Shown piece by piece: positions 50,477-57,901 of a stretch of 64,000 bases of DNA. The notes under the pieces were generated by a model. That model did no database searches, was not told the DNA's origin, and saw nothing but the letters and a program-made list of their open reading frames with translations. The first letter of the stretch is position 1. Each line of letters opens with the position of its first letter. Position numbers and translations under genes: made by a program. This DNA comes from Diplonema japonicum (taxonomy: Eukaryota; Euglenozoa; Diplonemea; Diplonemida; Diplonemidae), in the NCBI GenBank assembly GCA_964019335.1, contig OZ025737.1, positions 248,001 through 312,000 on the forward strand, read 5' to 3'.

Positions 50477-51076
50477 ATGCCGGTTAAGGGGAAGAGGGAA
50501 AAGAAGGAAAAGAAGGAGAAAAACCATAAAAAAGAAGCAAGTGAAGCGAAGAGGAAGCGAGAAGAGTCGAAGAAGAGTGATGCCGAACCGAAGAAGAAAA
50601 GGGCAAAGAAGGAAGAAGATGAGGAAGGCGACGACGTGGGAATGCTGGAAGAGATGATGATGGAGGGCAAGGCCGGCAGCGTAGAAGAAGAGAGTGACGA
50701 AAGCAGCGAAAACAGCGAGTCAGAAAGCAAAGAGGCAGCAAAAGCCGAGTCGGACGAAGAAGCGAGTATTGAACCATCAGAAGATGGTGAGGATGAGGCG
50801 GCAAGCTACCCGTCCTCTTCTTCCTCTGAAGACGACCCAAGCGAGCCACCGTCCCCTGCCAAGGCTAAGAATTCCAGCATCGCCCAGAGGCAGTTAAAAG
50901 CCCTGAATTCTCTCAGCTCCTCAATACCCTCCTCAGTCCCCTCTGCTATACTTCGAAAGACGACCTCTTGCACGCTCTCTTCAGAGAGGCAGAAGGCCCT
51001 TGCAGAGCTGTACTCCAAAGCCAGCAAGATCGAGAAGGCGCATCTCAATACGATGTTCCCACAGTACCGACAGTAG
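50477..51076 (+). CDS. Lys/Glu/Ser-rich nuclear-type protein, 199 aa
   Basis: The N-terminal third is lysine-rich (KREKKEKKEKNHKKEA) with NLS-like clusters. The middle is acidic and Ser/Glu-rich (ESDESSENSESESKEAAKAE), as in nucleolar or chromatin chaperone-type proteins. The C-terminal 60 residues (SIAQRQLKALNSLSSSIPSS...SERQKALAELYSKASKIEKA) look like a folded helical end. No family is recognised. A nucleolar role is inferred from composition only. Confidence 0.6.
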   Translation: MPVKGKREKKEKKEKNHKKEASEAKRKREESKKSDAEPKKKRAKKEEDEEGDDVGMLEEMMMEGKAGSVEEESDESSENSESESKEAAKAESDEEASIEPSEDGEDEAASYPSSSSSEDDPSEPPSPAKAKNSSIAQRQLKALNSLSSSIPSSVPSAILRKTTSCTLSSERQKALAELYSKASKIEKAHLNTMFPQYRQ

Positions 51077-51109
51077 TGTCCCGTGCTTCCCCTTTCTTTT
51101 AACTTATAC

Positions 51110-51128
51110 CATATCACCCCTCCGCCAG
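51110..51128 (+). promoter_or_regulatory. Candidate splice acceptor (trans-splice type)
   Basis: The pyrimidine-rich CACCCCTCCGCCAG ends 10 nt before the ATG at 51139, within the 62-nt gap between two genes. Confidence 0.5.
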
Positions 51129-51138
51129 GACTAATGCG

Positions 51139-52197
51139 ATGAAGCTAGTAACGTACCTGTGGGTGCTCATAGCAATATGCATGGTGGCGGTGTTGAAGCA
51201 GTTCAAGGCGGTCGCAGATGAGGACAAGAAAGACGACGACGTTGTGGTGACAGAGGTGAGCGTGAAGATAGTAGAGGACAGCAGCGTGGTGGCGGAAAAA
51301 CAGCCTGTGCAGCCGACAGGGGATGGGGTGAGGTTCTACTGCATGCAAACAAAAAAGTCCTCTGCTTGGTGCAGGATGCTTCACTCTGCGTCCTACCACG
51401 GGTTCAAGGTGGACCACCACAACTGGGGTGACGCCTACGTCCATGCAAAGAGGATCAAGTGGGTTCTTGAAATCACCCGACGTCTGCCGCCTGACCAGAT
51501 AGTTGCCTTTAACGACGGCACAGACGTGATGTTCAATGGCGGGATGCGAGAGATGGAGGCACGGTTCATGCAGATGGAGGCTAAATGGCGCAAGAGCCTG
51601 TTTTTCAACGCCGAGAAATCCTGCTACGCCCAGCAAGCCTTCCCAGAAGGAAAATGCAGCAAAAACTGCCGCTGGGCTTTGAAAAAGGCCCGGTGCCTCA
51701 CAACCTACCGCAACACCATATGGTCAAACGGGACAGAAGCCATTTCGAAGTGGCGGTACCTCAACGCAGGGTGCTTTATCGGGCGAGCTGGCTCCGTAAA
51801 GCTGTTCTTCTCCAAGGTCGCGGAGATCACCTTTAAACCTGACGGGGTGACATTACTTCCTGGTGTGTGGTGCGACCAGTCTATGATCACAAAGACTCTC
51901 CTCTCCCACCCTGCTTTGTACAGAGACACAGTGGGGCTTGATATCGAGAACAGGATATACCTCCCGGCGTATCATTTGCACCCAGATGTGGACTTCTGTC
52001 CGTCAGGCTCCTTGCATCCATGTCACAACAAGGAGCACCCTCGTGAAGAGCCCCTCATCTACCACCTCAACGGAAAATCGGGTACCGCCCTTGCCTCGCA
52101 CGCTACTAACTGGTCGTCCTCGACACCCCTCGACCCTGCTGCGCACCACCACCTTGTGTCTGGGAAGCAGCGTTCCCTCGTCAGCCTCTGCGGGTGA
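51139..52197 (+). CDS. PLOD-type glycosyltransferase, type II membrane protein, 352 aa
   Basis: Residues 1-25 are a signal anchor (MKLVTYLWVLIAICMVAVLK), so the catalytic part faces the ER/Golgi lumen. The catalytic region resembles the glycosyltransferase domain of procollagen lysyl hydroxylases and collagen galactosyltransferases: KIRWVLEITRR-like segment at about 111-120, VAFNDGTDVMFNGG with the DxD-type metal motif (about 128-135), FFNAEKSCY, YLNAGCFIGRAG, GVWCDQSMI and a closing HLNG. In relatives this domain transfers glucose to galactosyl-hydroxylysine or acts on related acceptors. The acceptor here is unknown. An NxT/S site and many Cys fit a secretory enzyme. Confidence 0.82.
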   Translation: MKLVTYLWVLIAICMVAVLKQFKAVADEDKKDDDVVVTEVSVKIVEDSSVVAEKQPVQPTGDGVRFYCMQTKKSSAWCRMLHSASYHGFKVDHHNWGDAYVHAKRIKWVLEITRRLPPDQIVAFNDGTDVMFNGGMREMEARFMQMEAKWRKSLFFNAEKSCYAQQAFPEGKCSKNCRWALKKARCLTTYRNTIWSNGTEAISKWRYLNAGCFIGRAGSVKLFFSKVAEITFKPDGVTLLPGVWCDQSMITKTLLSHPALYRDTVGLDIENRIYLPAYHLHPDVDFCPSGSLHPCHNKEHPREEPLIYHLNGKSGTALASHATNWSSSTPLDPAAHHHLVSGKQRSLVSLCG

Positions 52198-52279
52198 GGC
52201 AAACGAAGGCCATTAACATTTTTTTTTTAAACAGTCTCTTTTTATAGTTCTTTTTATTTTTTTTCTTCTCCAAAACCTG

Positions 52280-52295
52280 TTGCCACCCCCACTAG
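52280..52295 (+). promoter_or_regulatory. Candidate splice acceptor (trans-splice type)
   Basis: TTGCCACCCCCACTAG ends 5 nt before the ATG at 52301. The short leader makes this a likely start signal. Confidence 0.45.
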
Positions 52296-52300
52296 ACACC

Positions 52301-53005
52301 ATGTGCAACGAGATCTATCTTGACGGGGTACAGTGGGGGTGCCATGGACCGACGGATTCCTTAAAAGATCTACGGAAGGAGCTGCTTGGTCTAGGTGTCG
52401 AGGTGGGGGAGACAACCATACCACGTGCATCGCAAGGGGGTGCAGACACCAAGAAGACGGGGATTTGTAACGAAGACGACGGTGGCAGGATAGGTGGGGA
52501 GGTGAGAGTGCTCAGCATGCGAAGGGAGCTGGCGATACTAGAGGGGGAAGACAAACAAGCAAAGCAACAGGCGTGGAAAGAGAAAAGATTAAAGGTAGCA
52601 GTGGCACTGCTAGAGGCGGAGAGGGACGGGAAAGAAAAGGTGCTTGTGATGGAAGAAAGCGACACAAGGAGAGCCCTTATGAGGGAAGCAGCAACCAGCA
52701 CCATGCTGCAGGAGCACAGGGTTAAGGTGCGCGAGTACGCAGAAGCACTGCAGGAACGGGCCATAGACCATCAAATAGACGAGGTGCAATGGATCGTGAA
52801 TGAGGGCCACCGCGAGATGCTGGACAACGCAAGGTACAAAGTGGCCAGAGAGTTTGAGGCACTCGAGAACTGCCACTACGAGCGAGCCGCAAGAGACCAG
52901 ATGCGCCGCGAGGCCATCAACAGGATATTCAAAGCTGATAGCGCACTCTTCAAGGTTGAGGCCTCCACATTGCGGGACGTAGAAACCCCCCTCCACACGA
53001 CCTGA
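52301..53005 (+). CDS. Coiled-coil protein of unknown function, 234 aa
   Basis: The frame is open from 52280, but the first ATG is at 52301 (MCNEIYLDGVQWGCHG), 5 nt after an AG acceptor. Residues 1-75 are mixed with Gly and Cys. Residues 75-225 are long charged helix (RRELAILEGEDKQAKQQAWK, RALMREAATSTMLQEHRVKV, ARDQMRREAINRIFK). No domain is recognised. It lies 145 nt upstream of glutamine synthetase. Confidence 0.62.
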   Translation: MCNEIYLDGVQWGCHGPTDSLKDLRKELLGLGVEVGETTIPRASQGGADTKKTGICNEDDGGRIGGEVRVLSMRRELAILEGEDKQAKQQAWKEKRLKVAVALLEAERDGKEKVLVMEESDTRRALMREAATSTMLQEHRVKVREYAEALQERAIDHQIDEVQWIVNEGHREMLDNARYKVAREFEALENCHYERAARDQMRREAINRIFKADSALFKVEASTLRDVETPLHTT

Positions 53006-53059
53006 GGTTGAACACGCAGTGCTTTTCCAAGCCTATCTTGTGTTCTCAGCATTTTTATC

Positions 53060-53108
53060 GTTTTTTTTTCTTCTTTTTTCTCTGTGCTACGCTCTAACCT
53101 CACCACAG
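53060..53108 (+). promoter_or_regulatory. Candidate splice acceptor (trans-splice type) for glutamine synthetase
   Basis: A pyrimidine tract (about 53060-53080) is followed by CTCACCACAG ending at 53108. The ATG at 53151 lies 42 nt downstream, just after AAAAAA. Confidence 0.5.
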
Positions 53109-53150
53109 TGAACATCTTTTCCAAACCTTTTCAAACTTTTAATTAAAAAA

Positions 53151-54245
53151 ATGTCATCCCCCAAGCCTTGGATTGCGGAGTACCTTTGGGTTGCAGGGCG
53201 CAACACGTACACGGACCTGCGTTCGAAGTACAAGACGATGACCGGGGTGTCCCTGGAGAAGGCGGAGCTGTCGGACATGCCGGTGTGGAACTTCGACGGG
53301 TCGTCGACGAACCAGCACAGGGGGAGCAACACGGAGATCATCATCAAGCCTGTGGCGATGTTCCCGCACCCGTTCATCGAGAACGCGAAGGCGGTGCTTT
53401 GCGAGTGCTACTACCCGGAGGGGGAGGCGGAGAGGGCGAACACGCGAAAGGTGGCTGCGGAGATCTTCGAGCGACACGCGGAGGAGGAGCCGATGTTCGG
53501 GCTGGAGCAGGAGTACTTCATCTTCAAGAACGGGAAGCCGTTCATGTGGCCTGAGAACGGGTACCCGGCGCCGCAGGGAGACTACTACTGCGCGAACGGG
53601 TCGCAGGTGTGCGGGCGAGAGCTCGCCCTGGAGCACTACCAGGCGTGCCTCAGGACGGGGCTGAAGATCTCCGGGGTGAACGCGGAGGTGGCACCGTCGC
53701 AGTGGGAGTTCCAGATCGGACCCTGCATCGGGGTGGAACAGGGGGACCACATGGTGATGGCGAGGTGGATCTTCCAGAAGATCGCTGAGAAGTACGGGCT
53801 TGAAATCAACTACGAGCCGAAGCCGATCAAGGGAGACTGGAACGGGTCCGGGTGCCACATGAACTTCTCGTCGAAGGCGATGCGCGAGGAAGGGGGCATG
53901 AAGGAGATCACCGAGGCCTGCGAGAGGCTCTCCAAGACCTACCTGGACGACGTGAAGTTCTACGGAGGGGACAACATGGAGAGGATGACCGGGGCCCACG
54001 AGACCTCCAAGCTCTCCGAGTTCACCTACGGGATCGGGACCAGGCACACCTCCGTCAGGATCGGGAACGACATCGCAAAGGCCGGGAAGGGATACTTCGA
54101 GGACAGGAGGCCCGCCTCCAACATCGACCCCTACATCGCCACCGCCAGGTTCTTCGCATCCAGCATGGGACACGAGGGTCCCTCCGTCGACCTCCTCACC
54201 CCCCAGCCTTGGTGGGAGGTTCTCGAGGCTGAGGCCAAGCAGTAG
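53151..54245 (+). CDS. Glutamine synthetase (eukaryotic type II), 364 aa
   Basis: The full-length GSII enzyme makes glutamine from glutamate, ammonia and ATP. Signature motifs in order are WNFDGSSTNQ (about residues 44-53), GLEQEYF with the metal-binding Glu (about 121-127), the substrate loop VNAEVAPSQWEFQIGP, DWNGSGCHMNFS, the ATP-site segment RTS-like GTRHTSVRIG, and FEDRRPASNIDPY near the end. Length fits the family (about 350-370). No transit peptide is obvious, so it is probably cytosolic. Third codon positions are almost all G or C, much more than in neighbours, which suggests strong expression. As a side effect the antisense frame is open for 375 codons. Confidence 0.97.
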   Translation: MSSPKPWIAEYLWVAGRNTYTDLRSKYKTMTGVSLEKAELSDMPVWNFDGSSTNQHRGSNTEIIIKPVAMFPHPFIENAKAVLCECYYPEGEAERANTRKVAAEIFERHAEEEPMFGLEQEYFIFKNGKPFMWPENGYPAPQGDYYCANGSQVCGRELALEHYQACLRTGLKISGVNAEVAPSQWEFQIGPCIGVEQGDHMVMARWIFQKIAEKYGLEINYEPKPIKGDWNGSGCHMNFSSKAMREEGGMKEITEACERLSKTYLDDVKFYGGDNMERMTGAHETSKLSEFTYGIGTRHTSVRIGNDIAKAGKGYFEDRRPASNIDPYIATARFFASSMGHEGPSVDLLTPQPWWEVLEAEAKQ

Positions 54246-55472
54246 AGGCTGAAAGAGAAAGGAAATAATTAGAACAGACAACTCGAAAAGAAAAGAGAAA
54301 ACATTAAAACCTTTTAAATTGTGTTCAAAAGAGAGTCAGAAAGAGTAGCTGAATCGTGAGGGGGGAGCAGCTGGACAAGGCCTGCTTTGGGGTCCAAAAG
54401 AAAAAGAAGAAGAATAAAGCAACGCAACTTGTCCTGCTGCTTCATATCCCCGCGGTTCTTTCCCCTTACTACTTTATGACTAGAAATCGACACAAGTACC
54501 TACGAGGGATGTGCCCCATTTGTCCCTTCCCTCCTTTATCCCCAGAATGTTTTTTTAATAGCCGATTCACACCTTTTTCTATCTGTAAAGCTACCCCACC
54601 TACATAACTTTCTTTTTTTTTTGATGAACTTTTTTTTTCTTCATTTTGCATTTTTCCTTTCAATAAAAAGTAAGAATCTTTAAATTTTCTTCTTCTTTTC
54701 AAAAAATAAGACGGATGACCGGACCCCTTTGGAAAAAGAGGGAAAAAAAAAAAAAAAAGGAAAAAAAGAACCTGATAAGATAACGATGTAAAACAAAAAC
54801 AAACAAAAAAAAAAAAGAAAACCTCTACTGCTTTAGCCCTCGCGAACGGGGGATGACATTTTTTTTTTCTTTCCTTTTTTTCTTTTTTTTTTCTTTTTGT
54901 AATTACAATCATATTTTATTTCTTTTTCGACTTTTTTTTTGTATCAAGAAGGGAGAGTAGCCCTTTTCTTTTTTCCCATAGAATGAAAAAAAGAAAAAAA
55001 AAAAAGAAAAAAAAAACAGAGAAATTGAAGCAACGAAGAAAAAAAAAATGTTTTAGAAAAAAAAAAAAAAAAAAAAAAGAAATCTCAATTTTTTCTGTTT
55101 TTACCCTCATTTTCCCCTTTTTGCTTCCCGACCCCCATTCATTCCTTTCATGTTGAAAAAAAAGATTTTTTTTTTCTATTTCTTGGAGTTGCATTTCCCC
55201 TTGCCAGTATGAAAGCCTCAACGAAGCAGCCTATCTTAATAACACTTTAATTCCTTAATCAGCTTCTCAAAGCGATGGGACACTGCGTTAGGAGAAGAGG
55301 GCATGTACGTTGGGGTGCAGAGGGAAAGGTATTCTCCGGGATGTCATTTTCTTTCCTTTTTTTTTTTCTTCTTCTTTTTTTTTCCTATGTTCCATTTTTT
55401 TATTATTATTTTATTTTCACTATTTTTTTGTTTCCCCCCCCCCCCGAAAAAAAATTCAAGGAGAAAAAAAAA
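54246..55472. other. Intergenic spacer
   Basis: Purine/pyrimidine tracts with no coding region of normal composition. The last 120 bases contain a pyrimidine tract, a poly-C run and TTCAAG before the A-rich leader of the next gene. Confidence 0.6.
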
Positions 55473-56261
55473 ATGCCCCATCGACAAAACACAATACTGG
55501 TGCTTCTTTGCACTGTAGTACTACATTGCACTGCGAGTGATGCTTCATCATGTGACGAAGCTCAAAAACAACCGATGACCGCCGTTGTCATAGGCGGAAC
55601 AGGGGCCATCGGGAGGGAACTCGTCCGCGAATTAGTCCAAAGCACCTACTTCGAAAAGGTGAAGGTTCTCGTGAGAAAAAGCAGAGATGAAGGGTTCTAC
55701 GGCCTGACAGCAGACGAGGCAGCCGCCAAGATGGAACAACAAGTCGTAAACTTCGACGATCTGAAGGAAGAGGACTTCACAGGGTACGGGTACGGCTTCT
55801 CTGCCTTCGGAACGACAAGGAAAGACGCTGGGAGTGCAGAAGAGTTCAAAAGAATCGACTACGGGTACAACGTAAAGGCCGCAGAGCTCATGAAGAAAGG
55901 CGGTGTGAAGCACATGCAGCTCGTGTCGTCGCAGGGCAGCAACGCAAACAGCTGGCTTCTATACCCCAAAACGAAGGGCGAGATTGAAGATTTTCTCAAA
56001 GGCCTTTCCTTTGAGAAGCTTACCATCTGGAGGCCCGGGCTCCTCGCAGGCCGCCCGCAAGGCCGTTCCTTCGAAGGCCTCGCCAACACCCTCACACCGA
56101 ACTTCTTCCGCATCCACGTCCGTACCGTTGCGAGAGCCATGCTCTACGACACCACACAGCCGCAGAGCACAGCACCCACAGCAATCATCGAGAACAGCGG
56201 TATCAAGTCATATGTGGAAGAAGTAGGTGGGAAGGATGCTCTCTTCGATGAGTCGTACTAG
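55473..56261 (+). CDS. TIP30/HTATIP2-like SDR protein with signal peptide, 262 aa
   Basis: Residues 1-22 look like a signal peptide or membrane anchor (ILVLLCTVVLHCTASDASSC). The Rossmann fold begins TAVVIGGTGAIGRELVRELV with the GxxGxxG nucleotide motif. FSAFGTTRKDAGSAEEFKRID matches the FSCLGTTR segment of the atypical SDR HTATIP2 family, and the YPKTKGEIE segment holds the YxxxK-type catalytic pair region. WRPGLLAGRPQGR is the typical C-terminal block. Expected: NAD(P)-dependent redox or regulatory protein. An ER-targeted version is unusual because HTATIP2 is mostly cytosolic or nuclear. The ATG follows an A-tract leader. Confidence 0.8.
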   Translation: MPHRQNTILVLLCTVVLHCTASDASSCDEAQKQPMTAVVIGGTGAIGRELVRELVQSTYFEKVKVLVRKSRDEGFYGLTADEAAAKMEQQVVNFDDLKEEDFTGYGYGFSAFGTTRKDAGSAEEFKRIDYGYNVKAAELMKKGGVKHMQLVSSQGSNANSWLLYPKTKGEIEDFLKGLSFEKLTIWRPGLLAGRPQGRSFEGLANTLTPNFFRIHVRTVARAMLYDTTQPQSTAPTAIIENSGIKSYVEEVGGKDALFDESY

Positions 56262-56756
56262 GAAAGAACGGGATTAATAAAATTCTGCTTTTCTTTTGCA
56301 CTGTCCCACGTTTCACCCGCAACGCACAGCACCCAGCTGCCTATCATCTGCCAAAGATCGGAGGTGAAGCCTCTACCAGGGCAGTGTCTGAGGTCGCAAG
56401 TTAATGCTTCTAACTTCTTTTTTTTGGTCTAGCTTTTTTATTTTATTTTTTTAGCTATGTTCGTGTCGGAGAGAGGGGGGGGGGGGGGGGGGGGGGGCGT
56501 CACTTTCTTCATTCATCCCCATGTGGGAGAAATAGAATTGTTTCGAAATGTTCTCAGCTTCCAGTTCAAAAAGATTCTCAGCCCTGCTCATGCGGTCAAT
56601 CTTTACCTACACTGGAAGCGACACATTCGATTCGAGGAAAGACGTGAGAAGACCTCACCAAGAGCTTCCCTGGTGCCCGTTATTTTGAACAAATCAAAAG
56701 GAGCACCCCTACGCAACTGGGAGATGACAAATAAATAAATAAATAAAAAAAGAAAT

Positions 56757-56833
56757 CATCAGGTGGAAATTAGGCCCTCTTTCGGCCTGAAATGCCACAT
56801 GAGGGTGCATCACAGACACCGAGACAGTGCGGG
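56757..56833 (+). repeat. 77-bp repeat, copy 1
   Basis: CATCAGGTGGAAATTAGGCC ... ACACCGAGACAGTGCGGG. It contains the hairpin AGGCC(CTCTTTC)GGCCT. It differs from copy 2 at two positions, and the spacing between starts is 307 bp. Confidence 0.85.
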
Positions 56834-57063
56834 TTCATCAGTGGCCCAGGCAACCATGAGAGGTGCCGAGTATCGAGTCCGGACCTAGACCTTCCTCGAA
56901 AAGGCTTCTGTGCTGAGAAAGGCAAATTCACCTGACAAGATGAGTGGGGAGGTGTTGACTTGTCACAAACTGTCCTGGTTGCAGTGCTGCAGTGCACTTG
57001 ACAACCCTTTAAACGGTTTGGGCGGACTGTGTTCGCCATTTTTATGTGGTGGGGTGCAACGGA

Positions 57064-57140
57064 CATCAGGTGGAAATTAGGCCCTCTTTCGGCCTAAAAT
57101 GCTACATGAGGGTGCATCACAGACACCGAGACAGTGCGGG
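57064..57140 (+). repeat. 77-bp repeat, copy 2
   Basis: Nearly identical to 56757-56833. The hairpin is conserved and both substitutions lie outside its stem. The sequences after the two copies share short words (for example a CCAG-CAACC-TGA pattern), so the copied unit may have been longer, with a later deletion. Confidence 0.85.
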
Positions 57141-57415
57141 CAAAGGTAGAATGAACATCACATCGAATCCCCTGTGACAGCCATCTGGATCAAGTCATGG
57201 GTCCAGACAACCGTGAAAGAGGAAAGGCGGCGGCAACACGGCACCCGAGTCAGCTTGCCCAGCCACTACTTGTAGGCGGCAAGTGTTAAGGTGGGGCCCA
57301 GACACCCGACTATATCTGCGGATTTGAGGGAAAAAAAAAGAAGAAACACAAAAGGATTACACAAGTGAGCTCCGGATGGTTACACATTGAAACTATAAGA
57401 CGACATAAATTTTTA

Positions 57416-57676
57416 ATGGGCGGTGTAAAGATTTCCCTTGGGGACTCAGGGGGCATCAAAGCCACCGACACCTCAAAACACAAAGTGAAGGGGAAGGCTG
57501 CTCCTCCTCCAGCGAAGATCGAGCAGGTGGACACAGAGCCGGCTTGCAACACGCTACAGTCAGAGGCAGAGTGTATTGGCGCAATGTACCCTAATGGGGG
57601 ACGGTACTGCGGTTGGAACAAGAGCTCCAAGACGTGCGCCAACAGCAGTATGGTGCCAGGGTGCTCAGTGCAGTGA
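57416..57676 (+). CDS. Small Cys-containing protein (PSI-like), 86 aa, possibly a last exon
   Basis: The ATG at 57416 starts MGGVKISLGDSGGIKATDTS. The C-terminal half reads ACNTLQSEAECIGA...GRYCGWNKSSKTCANSSMVPGC, six Cys in a spacing similar to PSI/plexin-repeat modules (C-x-CGW). There is no signal peptide, which is odd for a Cys-rich module. It may therefore be the 3' exon of a gene whose upstream part lies in the repeat-rich spacer. Confidence 0.45.
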   Translation: MGGVKISLGDSGGIKATDTSKHKVKGKAAPPPAKIEQVDTEPACNTLQSEAECIGAMYPNGGRYCGWNKSSKTCANSSMVPGCSVQ

Positions 57677-57901
57677 ATTGACTTTTGTTGTTGCAAAAAC
57701 GGTTTTAACTTAAACTTCTTTTACTCACAAGTTGGTTTCACGACCAACACCACGACGAGAGGGTCGAACACAAGATGAGGTGGATGTCGTTAGGCGATCC
57801 TGTCACATACTGCAGGTTCCCTTAAAAGACACGTTTTTTTTTAATAGTATTCTACAACCTCCTTTTCAAAACCCAAAAAATAAAAAAGAAGGAGGTCGAA
57901 A

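Larger units (their letters stand above)
56262..57415. other. Repeat-bearing spacer
   Basis: Contains poly-G (about 56475-56497), a segment with an open frame (HAVNLYLHWKRHIRFEERRE, about 56590-56735) running into an (AAAT)n tail as in truncated retroelements, then two same-orientation copies of a 77-bp block with partly related sequence after each. No known RNA is recognised. Confidence 0.5.

Noticed and set aside
53154-54281. 375-aa minus-strand ORF, Val/Leu/Arg-rich
   Set aside because: It is antisense of glutamine synthetase. It is open because third positions are almost all G/C.
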